DNA of 64,000 bases from Protaetiibacter intestinalis (GCF_003627075.1 NZ_CP032630.1:2356001-2420000), one strand, 5' to 3'; shown: positions 8,716 to 17,218, numbered from the stretch's first letter. Notes: generated by a model not told the origin, from the letters alone. Numbers and translations: made by a program.

Positions 8716-9425
8716 GCGCCCCGCGGCCGCTCTCCGAGCTCGTCGACCCCGGCTGGGCCGTCGCGCTCGAACCGGTCGCCCCCCAGGTGGCGCGGATGGG
8801 GGAGCTGCTGCGCGCGGAGGTCGCGGCGGGCCGGCCGTACCTCCCCGCGGGAGCGAACGTGCTGCGCGCCTTCACCCAGCCCTTCGACGCGGTGCGCGTG
8901 CTCATCGTCGGCCAGGACCCGTATCCGACGCCCGGGCATCCGATCGGGCTCTCCTTCGCGGTCGAGCGTCACGTGCGTCCGGTGCCGCGGAGCCTGCAGA
9001 ACATCTACCGCGAGCTCCACGACGACCTCGGCGTCACGCCGCCCGAGCACGGCGACCTGTCGGGCTGGAGCGAGCAGGGCGTCATGCTGCTCAACCGCGT
9101 GCTCACGGTGCGCGCGGGCGCCTCGGGGTCGCACCGCGGCATGGGCTGGGAGGCTGTCACCGAGCACGCCATCCGGGCGCTCGTGGCGCGCGACGCACCG
9201 CTCGTGGCGATCCTCTGGGGGCGGGATGCCGGCACCCTGCGCCCGCTGATGGGGAGCACGCCGGTGATCTCCTCGGCGCATCCGAGCCCCCTGTCGGCGC
9301 ACAACGGATTCTTCGGCTCGCGGCCGTTCAGCCGGGCGAACGCGCTGCTCGAGCAGGCGGGCGGGGCGCCGGTCGACTGGGATCTCCGCCACACGGGGGA
9401 GGACGGCGCCGGATCGCGCGGATAG
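8712..9425 (+). CDS. ung: Uracil-DNA glycosylase, family 1
   Basis: Removes uracil from DNA to start base-excision repair. The 237-residue protein has the water-activating loop [10 protein letters not shown] with Asp69 (proline replaces the usual His after PY, common in actinobacteria), and the minor-groove loop [21 protein letters not shown] with His190. ATG 8712 overlaps the previous gene by 4 nt. The TAG stop at 9423-9425 doubles as the start of a TAGCGT hexamer serving the next gene. Confidence 0.93.
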   Translation: MSAPRPLSELVDPGWAVALEPVAPQVARMGELLRAEVAAGRPYLPAGANVLRAFTQPFDAVRVLIVGQDPYPTPGHPIGLSFAVERHVRPVPRSLQNIYRELHDDLGVTPPEHGDLSGWSEQGVMLLNRVLTVRAGASGSHRGMGWEAVTEHAIRALVARDAPLVAILWGRDAGTLRPLMGSTPVISSAHPSPLSAHNGFFGSRPFSRANALLEQAGGAPVDWDLRHTGEDGAGSRG

Positions 9426-9435
9426 CGTGGGGGAC

Positions 9436-10332
9436 ATGACCGGAGCAGTCATCGAGATCCAGGGCCTCACCAAACGCTTCGGCGGCACGACAGCCGTCGA
9501 CGACCTCAGCTTCCGGGTCGAACCCGGCGTCGTCACGGGCTTCCTCGGCCCGAACGGCGCCGGCAAGACCACGACGCTGCGCTCGCTCGTCGGGCTCGTG
9601 TCGCCCACGAGCGGACGGGCGACCTTCGACGGGGTCGCCTACGCCGAGCTGCGGGATCCGTTGCGCACCGTGGGCACGGCGCTCGAGGCCTCGAGCTTCC
9701 ACCCCGGTCGCAGCGGGCGCGACCACCTGCGGGTCGCCGCGGCCGCCGCGGGCATCGGCGACGCGCGCGTCGACGAGGTGCTCGAGTGGGTGGGCCTCAC
9801 GGCCGCCGCGCGGCGCCGCGCGGGCGGCTACTCCCTCGGCATGCGGCAGCGCCTCGGCCTCGCCTTCGCGCTGCTCGGCGACCCGGGTGCGCTCGTGCTC
9901 GACGAGCCGATCAACGGGCTCGACCCCGAGGGCATCCGCTGGATCCGCGAGTTCCTCCGCAGGCTCGCCGCGGAGGGCCGCACGGTGCTCGTCTCCTCGC
10001 ACCTGCTGAGCGAGGTGCAGCAGACGGTCGACCGCGTCGTCATCATCAGCCAGGGCAGGCTCGCCTACCAGGGCACGCTCGACGGGCTCGAGGCGGGCAC
10101 CGCGCGTGTGCACGTCGATGCCGCCGACCGTGCCGAGCTCGGCCGGGTGCTCGCCGCCGAGGGGGGCGCGGTCGAGACCTCGCCCGACGGCCTGCACGTC
10201 GCGGGGCTCGACGCCGCGCGGATCGGGGAGCTGGCGCTCGGGGCGGGGCTCGCGCTCCGACTCCTGGTGCCCGAGAAGGAGGGCCTGGAAGACGTCTTCC
10301 TCGGCATCGTCGGAGAGGGAGGGGTGCGCTGA
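9436..10332 (+). CDS. ABC-2 type transporter ATP-binding protein
   Basis: A 298-residue ATPase subunit of a DrrA/CcmA-type exporter. Walker A GPNGAGKTT is at 38-46, the signature YSLGMRQRLGLA near 134-145, Walker B LVLDEPINGLDPEG near 155-168, and the H-loop SSHLLSEV near 188. A C-terminal extension of about 90 residues follows, typical of this family. ATG 9436 is preferred over the in-frame GTG at 9427, with GGGGGA just before it and TAGCGT ending 7 nt upstream. It is directly followed by its permease. Confidence 0.9.
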   Translation: MTGAVIEIQGLTKRFGGTTAVDDLSFRVEPGVVTGFLGPNGAGKTTTLRSLVGLVSPTSGRATFDGVAYAELRDPLRTVGTALEASSFHPGRSGRDHLRVAAAAAGIGDARVDEVLEWVGLTAAARRRAGGYSLGMRQRLGLAFALLGDPGALVLDEPINGLDPEGIRWIREFLRRLAAEGRTVLVSSHLLSEVQQTVDRVVIISQGRLAYQGTLDGLEAGTARVHVDAADRAELGRVLAAEGGAVETSPDGLHVAGLDAARIGELALGAGLALRLLVPEKEGLEDVFLGIVGEGGVR

Positions 10333-11144
10333 TGCTGCGTTCGATCCACTCCGAGATCCGCAAGGTGCTGACGACCCGCATCTGGTGGATCCTCGCGCTC
10401 ATCCTCTTCGGCTACATCGCACTCGTCGCCGCCGGCATGGCCGCGCTGTTCGCCTTCGCATCCGACCAGTTGACGGAGCAGGGCGGTCAGGGCATCCCGG
10501 AGGAGGGCATCCCCCCGCTCATCTACAGCCTGACGACCGCGTTCGGCTACGTGTTCCCGGTGCTGTTCGGCGCCCTCGCGACGACGGGCGAGTTCCGGCA
10601 CCAGACACTCACCCCCACCTTCCTCGCGACGCCGCGCCGCTCGACCGTGCTCGGCGGCAAGGTCGTCACGGCGGTCGTGTTCGGCGTGGTCTACGCCGTG
10701 GTCGGCTCGCTCGGGGCGGTCGGACTCGGCGGCATCGTCATCGCGGCCACGGGCCACGACCCGCTGCTCGGCGCGAGCGACACCTGGGCGCTGCTCGGCC
10801 GCGTGGTCATCGCGATGGTGTTGTGGGCGGTGATCGGCGTGGGCCTCGGCGTGCTGGTGCCGAACCAGGTGGCCGTGATCGTCATCGTGCTCGCCTTCAC
10901 CCAGTTCGTCGAGCCGCTGCTGCGCACGGCGGCCGCCTTCTGGGAGTGGTCGGCGGCGGTCGGCCGGTTCCTGCCCGGGGCCGCGGGCGACGCCCTCGTC
11001 GGGTCGAGCATCTTCTCGGCCCTCACCGGCGGAAGTGCGGTCCAGCCGCTCGAATGGTGGCAGGGTGGTCTCGTGCTCGCGGGATACGCCGCCCTGTTCC
11101 TGGTCGCGGGCGCGGCGACGACCTGGCGGCGCGATGTGACCTGA
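10332..11144 (+). CDS. ABC-2 type transporter permease
   Basis: A 270-residue membrane subunit with about six hydrophobic segments: the first at about 17-41 (WWILALILFGYIALVAAG), the last at about 243-262. Its start shares one base with the stop of the ATPase gene, so the two form one exporter. The cytoplasmic loop TTGEFRHQTLTPTFLATPRR is typical of ABC-2 permeases. Substrate unknown; bacteriocin or drug self-protection systems commonly have this form, but nothing here decides it. Confidence 0.85.
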   Translation: MLRSIHSEIRKVLTTRIWWILALILFGYIALVAAGMAALFAFASDQLTEQGGQGIPEEGIPPLIYSLTTAFGYVFPVLFGALATTGEFRHQTLTPTFLATPRRSTVLGGKVVTAVVFGVVYAVVGSLGAVGLGGIVIAATGHDPLLGASDTWALLGRVVIAMVLWAVIGVGLGVLVPNQVAVIVIVLAFTQFVEPLLRTAAAFWEWSAAVGRFLPGAAGDALVGSSIFSALTGGSAVQPLEWWQGGLVLAGYAALFLVAGAATTWRRDVT

Positions 11145-11163
11145 TCCGCGGGAGGAGCGGCCG

Positions 11164-11742
11164 ATGCTCGAGGAGGAGTACAACCCGCGGCGCGCGTTGC
11201 CGCAGCACCTCAAGAAGAAGGCCGCCCCCGAGCCGGGGTTCGCGTTCGAGATCCGCGACGCGACGGAGCGGGACCTCCCCGACATCCGGGAGATCTACAA
11301 CCACTACGTCGCGAACTCGACGGTGACCTTCGACGAGGAGCCGCAGACCCTCACGGAACTGCGGGCGAAGTTCCGCCACAACGCGAAGCTCGGCTACCCG
11401 TGGCTCGTCGCGGTGTCGCCCACCGGGCAGATCCTCGGCTACGCGAACGCCTCCCCGTGGAAGCAGAAGGCGGCCTACCGCTACACCGTCGAGAACTCGA
11501 TCTACCTGCGTGCCGCCTCCACCGGCAAGGGCCTCGGCACGGCGCTCATGGCCGAGTTCCTGCGCCGCGCGAAGGCGGCGGGCATCAAGGAGGTCATCGC
11601 CGTCATCGCCGACAAGGGGGCGGATGCCTCGATCGCGATGCACCAGCGCTTCGGCTTCAAGGAGATCGGCCACATGGGCAAGGTGGGGTTCAAGTTCGGG
11701 CGCTGGCTCGGCACCGTGCTCATGCAGAAGAGCCTGAAGTAG
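11164..11742 (+). CDS. GNAT family N-acetyltransferase (phosphinothricin acetyltransferase-like)
   Basis: A 192-residue acetyl-CoA-dependent N-acetyltransferase. The sequence IRDATERDLPDIREIYNHYVANSTVTFDEEP matches the start of the Pat/MnaT group, and the acetyl-CoA loop is STGKGLGTAL. About 25 extra charged residues precede the domain (EEEYNPRRALPQHLKKK). GGGAGGAG lies about 8 nt before the ATG. Related enzymes acetylate phosphinothricin or methionine sulfoximine-like amines; the true substrate is not determined. Confidence 0.83.
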   Translation: MLEEEYNPRRALPQHLKKKAAPEPGFAFEIRDATERDLPDIREIYNHYVANSTVTFDEEPQTLTELRAKFRHNAKLGYPWLVAVSPTGQILGYANASPWKQKAAYRYTVENSIYLRAASTGKGLGTALMAEFLRRAKAAGIKEVIAVIADKGADASIAMHQRFGFKEIGHMGKVGFKFGRWLGTVLMQKSLK

Positions 11743-11758
11743 GACGCCCCCGGGCCGG

Positions 11759-12385
11759 TCACCGCGCGCCGAGCTGCGTCTCGACCTCGGCCGCGATGTC
11801 GACGGCCTCCTCGTGGAAGGCCGTGCCGCCGAGGCCCTCGATGACCGAGATCCAGCTGTCCTCGCGCAGGAGGTTGACGATCGCGGGGGCGGCGATCTCG
11901 TCGCCGACGCGTTCGTAGACGACCGCGTCGCCCTCGGTCCGGGTGTTGAGTCCCTGCGCGACGAGCGCCGCGACGACCTCGTCGTGCGTCGCGGCGTCGA
12001 GGGAGGCCACCGAGACGGTCACCGAGTTCTCGGGCACCTGCTCCTCACCCCAGATGCAGGTCATGCCGCCGACCTGCTGCTCGGGGGTGGGGTCGGCGAG
12101 ATAGGCGTCGCCGTACTTGCCGTCGGGGCCGGCGAGCAGTTCCATGCCGACCGCCTCCAGGTCCGCGATCCGCTCGGGCGGCAGCAGCTCGGCGCACGCG
12201 GTCGGCATCCGGAACTCCACGGGCGTGGGGGTGGGCGTGGGAGTCGTCGTGGGCGTCGGCTCCGCGGATGCGGGCGGACTCGGCGCGGCGCCCGGTTCTC
12301 CGGGTGTCGCGCCGCACCCGCTCAACAGGGCGAGGGGGATGAGCGCGACGGCGAGCGTCGTGCCGACGTCGCGAGCCGTGCCCAT
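11759..12385 (-). CDS. Secreted lipoprotein of unknown function
   Basis: A 208-residue exported lipoprotein. The signal peptide ends in the lipobox LLSGC (Cys24), followed by a Pro/Thr-rich linker (TPTTTPTPTPTPTP) of about 30 residues that would span the cell wall, then a globular domain. That domain contains MTCIWGEEQ and VTVSVASLDAAT, the same arrangement as ACRWQNDT and [12 protein letters not shown] in the lipoprotein at 30028-30618, so the two look like paralogues. It resembles the DUF3558-type lipoproteins of actinobacteria in layout. Convergent with the GNAT gene at 16 bp distance. Confidence 0.75.
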   Translation of the reverse strand: MGTARDVGTTLAVALIPLALLSGCGATPGEPGAAPSPPASAEPTPTTTPTPTPTPVEFRMPTACAELLPPERIADLEAVGMELLAGPDGKYGDAYLADPTPEQQVGGMTCIWGEEQVPENSVTVSVASLDAATHDEVVAALVAQGLNTRTEGDAVVYERVGDEIAAPAIVNLLREDSWISVIEGLGGTAFHEEAVDIAAEVETQLGAR

Positions 12386-12428
12386 CCCCGTCCCTTCCGG
12401 ATGCCGTGAAAGCTACCACCCCGACGTG

Positions 12429-13196
12429 TCAGCCGCGTGGCGTCGCCCGGCTCAGCACGAGGTGGCCGATGAGGGCCCCGATCGCCGCGGGCACCAGGAG
12501 TGCGCTCGCGACGCCGACGGTTCCCAGGTCGCCGATGGTGCCCCAGAATCCGAGCCAGCCGTCCGCGAGGGTCAGCAGCGTGGCCCCGCCCAGGACGACG
12601 ACGGCGAGCACGCCGAACGCGACGATGAGACCGGGGGCCCTCCAGCGCACGAACATCGCGGCGAATGCGGTTCCCGTGAAGAAGAAGCACACGAACCAGC
12701 AGAAGTAGACCCACCACTGCACGAGCCACCCGTCCGTCGTGAAGTAGAAGGTGCGGAAGAAGCTGCCCCGCAGCCCCCAGCCGCCCGTCGCTTCTTCGAG
12801 GAACGCCCCGACCGTCATCAGGATCGCGTAGCCGATCGACATGATCAGGAAGGTGAGCGAGAGTCCGAGGGTGAACGAACGCCGGGTCGAGCCGTAGCCG
12901 AGCGCGAGCGGGAAGGCGAGATTCACCGCCTGCACGGCGACGATCAGCATGTACACGAAGATGTAGCTCGACGCGCCGTTGTACTGGATGCCGGCGGCCG
13001 CATCGTCCGCCTGGTCGAGGTCGAGGTTGAGGAAGAGCAGCCACCAGATCGACCACGTCAGCACGAAGATCGCGCCGAGGATGATGAGCGGCATCCACAC
13101 GACCGTCCAGGGGTTGGCCGTCAGCAGCTTCACGATGCGCCACACCCGCGCGAACGCCGGGGGTGTCGTGGGGGCGGGTGCGGTGAGGGTGGTCAT
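12429..13196 (-). CDS. ABC transporter permease-like membrane protein
   Basis: A 255-residue protein with about six predicted membrane helices (for example VVWMPLIILGAIFVLTWSIWWLLF at about 33-56). It follows the ATPase gene with a 4-nt ATGA overlap, so it is taken as the membrane half of the same transporter, though it lacks a clear named permease signature. The loop LGYGSTRRSFTLGLSLTF resembles the 'G-x-TRR-F' segment of ABC-2 permeases regulated by YtrA-type repressors. Substrate unknown. Confidence 0.72.
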   Translation of the reverse strand: MTTLTAPAPTTPPAFARVWRIVKLLTANPWTVVWMPLIILGAIFVLTWSIWWLLFLNLDLDQADDAAAGIQYNGASSYIFVYMLIVAVQAVNLAFPLALGYGSTRRSFTLGLSLTFLIMSIGYAILMTVGAFLEEATGGWGLRGSFFRTFYFTTDGWLVQWWVYFCWFVCFFFTGTAFAAMFVRWRAPGLIVAFGVLAVVVLGGATLLTLADGWLGFWGTIGDLGTVGVASALLVPAAIGALIGHLVLSRATPRG

Positions 13197-14101
13197 GCGT
13201 CTGCTCCGTTCGCGGGGGCGGCCTCGCCGCCGGTGGTGGTGCGGATCACGAGCTGCTGCAACGAGACCGGGGCCAGTTCGAGCCCGGCCGCGCGGGCGGA
13301 GGCGCGCCCCGCCTCGTCGAGGCCGGCGACGGTCGCCGTGGCGAGTCCGCCGAGGCTCGCCCGGTGCAGCACCTCGCGTCCGGCGGTGAACGCGTCGACC
13401 GCGGTGCGGGCGCCGACGACATCGATCGTGGATCCGCGCAGCGCCTCGGCATCCGCGTCGATGAGGATGCGTCCCTCGTCGATCACGATCACGTGCTCGA
13501 GCAGGTTCGACACCTCGTCGATGAGGTGCGTCGACAGCACGACCGTGCGCGGGTGCTCGGCGTAGTCGGCGAGCAGCGCGTCGTAGAACAGCTGCCGGGC
13601 GACGGCGTCGAGGCCGAGGTACGGCTCGTCGAAGAAGGTGAGCGGCGCCCGGCTCGCGAGCCCGACGATCACGCCGACGGCCGAGAGCTGGCCGCGCGAG
13701 AGCTTCTTCATCCGGCGCCGCACCGGCACCCGGAACCGTTCGACGAGCTCCGCGGCGTAGTCGGCGTCCCACCCCGAGAAGAACCACGGGGCGCTCCGGA
13801 GGACGTGCGCCACCCGGAAGTCGTCCGGATAGCGCTGGCTCTCCTTGATGAAGCAGACCCGGTCGAGCACTCGGGCGTTCTCGACGGGGGACTCGCCGAA
13901 CACGCGGATGCTGCCGCGGCTCGCGAACTCCTGGCCGGTGAGCAGTTGCATGAGCGTGGTCTTGCCGGCCCCGTTGCGTCCGAGCAGGCCGTGGATGCGG
14001 TTCTCCTCGAGCGTGAAGCTCGCCTCGCGCACCGCGTGCACGGCGTTCTGGCCGACGCCGAAGGTCTTCTCGAGCCCTTCGACCCGGATGACGGCGCTCA
14101 T
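13193..14101 (-). CDS. ABC transporter ATP-binding protein (YtrB-like)
   Basis: A 302-residue ATPase. Walker A GRNGAGKTT is at 41-49; the signature is the variant LSRGQLSAVGV in place of LSGGQ; Walker B is LTFFDEPYLGLD and the H-loop LSTHLIDEV. The DEPYLGLD form and the lack of a conserved LSGGQ are typical of ATPases encoded behind YtrA-family GntR regulators. Overlaps by 4 nt both the regulator upstream and the permease downstream, so the three genes form one operon. Confidence 0.85.
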   Translation of the reverse strand: MSAVIRVEGLEKTFGVGQNAVHAVREASFTLEENRIHGLLGRNGAGKTTLMQLLTGQEFASRGSIRVFGESPVENARVLDRVCFIKESQRYPDDFRVAHVLRSAPWFFSGWDADYAAELVERFRVPVRRRMKKLSRGQLSAVGVIVGLASRAPLTFFDEPYLGLDAVARQLFYDALLADYAEHPRTVVLSTHLIDEVSNLLEHVIVIDEGRILIDADAEALRGSTIDVVGARTAVDAFTAGREVLHRASLGGLATATVAGLDEAGRASARAAGLELAPVSLQQLVIRTTTGGEAAPANGADA

Positions 14102-14451
14102 CGCGTGCCGTCCTGGATCATGGCGGCCAGCTGCACCGGGGTGATCCCGAGCTTCTGCGCCTCGGCGAGCAGGGGAGCGAGGTACTGCTCCCGGAACTGG
14201 TCTCGACGCTCGGCCATGAGGCGCGCGCGGGCGCCGTCGGCGACGAACATTCCGATTCCTCTCTTCTTGTAGAGCACACCCGAGTCCACGAGCAGGTTCA
14301 CGCCCTTGCCGGCTGTCGCCGGGTTGATGCGCAGGAACGCGGCCAGCTCGTTGGTGGATGGGACCTGGGTCTCCTCGGGGAGCGCGCCGGAGATGATGTC
14401 GTTCTCGAGCTGCTCGGCGATCTGGAGGAAGATCGGGCGGCTGTCGTCCAC
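14098..14451 (-). CDS. GntR family regulator, YtrA subfamily
   Basis: A 117-residue repressor with a GntR winged helix in residues 1-75 (PIFLQIAEQLENDIISGAL, PSTNELAAFLRINPATAGKGVNLLV) and a short helical tail of about 40 residues, the length typical of the YtrA subfamily. GTG 14451 is supported by AGGAG 8 nt upstream. It heads the ABC operon, and a perfect 24-bp palindrome lies 22 nt before its start, so autoregulation of the operon is likely. YtrA regulons usually respond to cell-wall-active compounds; the signal here is unknown. Confidence 0.9.
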   Translation of the reverse strand: MDDSRPIFLQIAEQLENDIISGALPEETQVPSTNELAAFLRINPATAGKGVNLLVDSGVLYKKRGIGMFVADGARARLMAERRDQFREQYLAPLLAEAQKLGITPVQLAAMIQDGTR

Positions 14452-14472
14452 GGTGGGCTCCTGTGGTGGATG

Positions 14473-14496
14473 GGTTAGTTACTTGAGTAACTAACC
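14473..14496 (-). promoter_or_regulatory. 24-bp YtrA-type palindromic operator
   Basis: GGTTAGTTACT and AGTAACTAACC are perfect inverted repeats around the central TG. The A+T-rich, GTTAGT..ACTAAC form is that expected for YtrA-subfamily GntR proteins. It sits immediately upstream of the GntR gene and also lies between that gene and the divergent amidase, whose -10-like TACGCT is at 14536-14541, so the operator mainly covers the leftward promoter. Confidence 0.8.
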
Positions 14497-14547
14497 AACC
14501 ATGCGGCGGGAGCCGTGTCAAGCCCCGAGCCGCCGTACGCTCGGAAG

Positions 14548-15972
14548 GTGTTCGAACTCCACCACCTGAGCGCCGTCGAACAACTGGACTGGCTGCGCCG
14601 CGGCGAGATCACGCCGCGCGAGCTCGCCGAGCACTACCTCGCCCGCATCGCGCGCCTCGACGGGGAGCTCGGCGCCTTCGCCGTGGTCGACGCGGATGCG
14701 GCGCTCGCCCGCGCCGACGCGGCCGCCGCCCTGCCGCACGCGCTGGCCCTGTGGGGTCTGCCGACCGCCGACAAGGCGCTCGTCGCCCGCGCGGGACGGG
14801 TGAGCGCCTTCGGCTCGCGCGCCTTCGCAGGCCACGTTCCCGCCGAGAGTGACGAGCTCGCCCTCGTGCTCGACGCGGCGGGCGCTGTGAGCCTCGGCGC
14901 GACCGCCGCCCCCGAGTTCGGTTTCCCGAGTTACACGGAGCCGCTCGCCGGGCGTCCCGCGCGCAACCCCTACGACCTCGCGCTCGGCGCGGGCGGCTCG
15001 AGCGGGGGAGCGGCCGTCGCGGTCGCGGCGGGCCTGCTCCCGGTGGCGCCCGGCTCCGACGGCGGCGGCTCGATCCGCATCCCCGCCGCGGCGACGGGTC
15101 TCGTGGGCCTCAAGCCCTCGCGCGGCCGGGTGCCCGCGGCATCCGGGTTCGAGACGCTCGCGGGCCTCGTGACCGCGGGACCGCTCGCCCGCACCGTGGC
15201 CGACGCCGGACTGCTGCTGGATGCGCTGGTCGCCCCGCCGGGCGCCGCCGCGTCGTGGGCGACCGCGCCGCCCGGCTCCGACGAGGGCCCCTTCCTCGCG
15301 GCGGCGACGCGCGGCGAGGGCCGGTTCCAGCTCGCCGTGAGCACCGACAGCCCGTGGGCCGGCGCCTACGAGCTCGCGCTCGACCCGGCGGCGCGCGCGG
15401 CGCTCGAGCTCGCGATCGCCGAGCTCACGGCGCTCGGTCACGGCATCGAGGAGCTCCGCATCCCCGAGGAACCGGGCTACTCCGACGCCTTCCGCACGGT
15501 GTGGCAGGCGGGCGCCGCCACCCTGCCGCTCGACGACGCCCTGCTCGAGCTCGTCGAACCGCTCACCCGGTGGCTCGTCGAGCGCGGGCGCGCTCTCGAC
15601 GCCCGCCGTCTCGGCGAGGCGCTCGCCTGGCTCGCCGGCTACGAGCGCCGCACGATCGCGCGGCTGGCCCCGTACGACGCCGTGCTCATGCCCGCGCTCG
15701 CCCTCACCCCGCGGCCGGTCGGCTGGTACGACCCGGACGACGGCGAGGAGAACTTCGCGCAGCAGGTGCGGTACACGCCGTTCACGAGCTTCGTCAACGT
15801 CGCGGGGCTCCCGGCGATCACGCTGCCGGTGCACGCGACAGCGGAGGGGCTGCCGATGGGCGTGCAGCTCGTCGGGCGACCGGGTGGCGAGCGCACCCTG
15901 CTGGCGCTGGGCGCGCAGCTCGAGCGGCGGCTGCGCTGGCAGCGTCGGCATCCCCCCGCCTGGACGGCGTGA
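14548..15972 (+). CDS. Amidase signature family protein
   Basis: A 474-residue hydrolase of the Ser-cisSer-Lys class. Lys76 ([13 protein letters not shown]), the cis-Ser in [11 protein letters not shown] (151-152) and the nucleophile Ser175 in [13 protein letters not shown] are all present, so it should be active. It may cleave aryl or aliphatic amides; GatA is unlikely because gatB/gatC are absent and the K-block differs. GTG 14548 is preferred over an upstream in-frame GTG at 14515: TACGCT ends 6 nt before it, and [21 protein letters not shown] aligns with the family N-terminus. Confidence 0.85.
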   Translation: MFELHHLSAVEQLDWLRRGEITPRELAEHYLARIARLDGELGAFAVVDADAALARADAAAALPHALALWGLPTADKALVARAGRVSAFGSRAFAGHVPAESDELALVLDAAGAVSLGATAAPEFGFPSYTEPLAGRPARNPYDLALGAGGSSGGAAVAVAAGLLPVAPGSDGGGSIRIPAAATGLVGLKPSRGRVPAASGFETLAGLVTAGPLARTVADAGLLLDALVAPPGAAASWATAPPGSDEGPFLAAATRGEGRFQLAVSTDSPWAGAYELALDPAARAALELAIAELTALGHGIEELRIPEEPGYSDAFRTVWQAGAATLPLDDALLELVEPLTRWLVERGRALDARRLGEALAWLAGYERRTIARLAPYDAVLMPALALTPRPVGWYDPDDGEENFAQQVRYTPFTSFVNVAGLPAITLPVHATAEGLPMGVQLVGRPGGERTLLALGAQLERRLRWQRRHPPAWTA

Positions 15973-16005
15973 GCCCCGGAGTCGCAGCGGACTCGCAGCA
16001 TCGCC

Positions 16006-16027
16006 TTAGGTAAGGCTGACCTATACT
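16006..16027 (+). promoter_or_regulatory. IdeR/DtxR iron box overlapping a promoter
   Basis: TTAGGTAAGGCTGACCTAT (16006-16024) matches the DtxR/IdeR consensus TTAGGTTAGGCTAACCTAA at 16 of 19 positions. It overlaps the -10 hexamer TATACT (16022-16027), which ends 7 nt before the ATG of the SIP-domain gene. Iron-loaded repressor should therefore block a leaderless promoter, giving expression under iron starvation. Confidence 0.85.
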
Positions 16028-16034
16028 GAGGGTG

Positions 16035-16391
16035 ATGTTCCTCTCTGACCTGCTCCCCGCCACCATCGCCTGGAATCCCCGCGAGGGCGACTCGGTGCTG
16101 CTCGGGGCGGTCGACGCCGACATCGCCATCGCCGAGACGGTCGCGGCCACCCTGCCCGCCAAGGCGCGCGGCCGCATCTTCCTCGAGGTGGCCGACGCCG
16201 CCGGCATCCGCGAGTTCGCCGCGCCCGGACGTGTCTGCGTCACCTGGTTGCGCCGCGACCTCGGCCAGTCGATGCGCGCCGCGGTCGACGCCTGGCTCGC
16301 CGAGATGCTGCCCGTCGAGGCCGAGCGCGAGCACCAGGTCTACGCGTGGATCTCCGGCGACCGCGTCGCCCACGCCCTCACCTCGGACTGA
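16035..16391 (+). CDS. Small SIP-domain protein (siderophore-interacting protein C-terminal domain only)
   Basis: A 118-residue protein matching the NAD(P)H-binding C-terminal half of siderophore-interacting proteins, which reduce ferric siderophores to free iron. The segment VTWLRRDLGQSMRAAVDAWLAE and the end EHQVYAWISGDRVAHAL follow the SIP pattern (SxEY-type helix, W-x-GE region). The N-terminal FAD-binding domain is missing, so it either works with a separate flavoprotein or acts differently. ATG 16035 or GTG 16032 could be used; the TATACT hexamer and iron box fix the start region. Confidence 0.78.
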   Translation: MFLSDLLPATIAWNPREGDSVLLGAVDADIAIAETVAATLPAKARGRIFLEVADAAGIREFAAPGRVCVTWLRRDLGQSMRAAVDAWLAEMLPVEAEREHQVYAWISGDRVAHALTSD

Positions 16392-16406
16392 TCCGGCAGC
16401 TGCGGG

Positions 16407-17060
16407 TCAGCCGAGCGGCTCGATGCGGCTCGCGAGCGGCGGCCCGGGGTGCAGCACGCCGTTGACGATCGCCGTGATCGCGAACTCGGTTGCCTCGCCG
16501 AGGTCGATCGCGGTGGGGTCGAGTAGCCACTGGAGTTGCAGCCCGTCCATGGCGCCGAGGATCGACGCGCACGCCATGTCCACGGTGGATCGATCGGTCA
16601 CGCCCTCCTGGGCGCACAGCTCGAGGAACGCGTCGCGCACATCCTGACGGAGCACGCGGAAGCGCTGCTCGAAGAAGCTGCGGGCGGGGTGGCCGTCGGT
16701 GACCGACTCGGAGGACAGGACGGCGTACACCTGCACGATGCCGGGGCGCAGGGCGTTCGCGTGCGCCGTGCGGACGAGATGCAGGAAGAGCTCCGGGCCG
16801 CCCGGGATGTGCCGGTCGACGAGGGCCTGCACGTCCGACTCGTCGCGATAGGCGAGCACTTCGAGGAGGAGCTTCTGCTTCGACCCGAAGTGGTGCAGCA
16901 CGCCCGCGTGCGTCATGCCGACCTGTTCGGCGATGTCGGCGAGCGTGCCGTTCGCGGACCCCTTGGCGCCGAACGTCTCGATCGCCGCCTGCAGGATCTC
17001 GGTGCGCTTGCGCGCCGTCTCCGGACGGCTGCGCGTCGCGCTGCTGGATGTCTGCGCCAC
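16407..17060 (-). CDS. TetR family transcriptional regulator
   Basis: A 217-residue regulator. The N-terminal HTH is clear (RTEILQAAIETFGAKGSANGTLADIAEQVGMTHAGVLHHFGSK region, residues about 18-62); the ligand domain is unassigned. GTG 17060 has AAGGGG 6 nt upstream. It is divergent from the oligosaccharide-type ABC operon and a 7+7 bp palindrome lies between them, so it probably represses that operon and itself. The LHHFGSK variant of the usual YYHFxSK is common in actinobacterial sugar-linked TetR proteins, which is suggestive only. Confidence 0.88.
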   Translation of the reverse strand: MAQTSSSATRSRPETARKRTEILQAAIETFGAKGSANGTLADIAEQVGMTHAGVLHHFGSKQKLLLEVLAYRDESDVQALVDRHIPGGPELFLHLVRTAHANALRPGIVQVYAVLSSESVTDGHPARSFFEQRFRVLRQDVRDAFLELCAQEGVTDRSTVDMACASILGAMDGLQLQWLLDPTAIDLGEATEFAITAIVNGVLHPGPPLASRIEPLG

Positions 17061-17123
17061 GGGATCCCCTTGTCGTCATGTTGCGGGACAGCTTTCTCGT
17101 GAGTAACCTTAGCGTGGTCGCTG

Positions 17124-17141
17124 ACTTACTAAAGAGTAAGT
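17124..17141. promoter_or_regulatory. Candidate TetR operator
   Basis: ACTTACT and AGTAAGT are perfect inverted repeats around AAAG, in the 158-bp interval between the TetR gene and the ABC operon. Additional related half sites flank it (GAGTAAC at 17101-17107 and GTAAGT at 17140-17145). The A+T richness stands out in this G+C-rich DNA, as expected for a promoter/operator region. Confidence 0.6.
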
Positions 17142-17167
17142 AAGTGATCAAGTAGGCAATCAGTCGC

Positions 17168-17187
17168 TCCGATGGGCCCCCATCGGA
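17168..17187 (+). promoter_or_regulatory. Perfect 9-bp palindrome in the leader of the ABC operon
   Basis: TCCGATGGG (17168-17176) and CCCATCGGA (17179-17187) pair perfectly around CC, 31 nt before the binding-protein ATG. It could be a second operator or, if transcribed, a hairpin that stabilises the message 5' end. It does not cover the AAGGAG ribosome site at 17208-17213. Confidence 0.45.
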
Positions 17188-17218
17188 CACGCAGCAAGCC
17201 CTGCCCCAAGGAGAAGCA

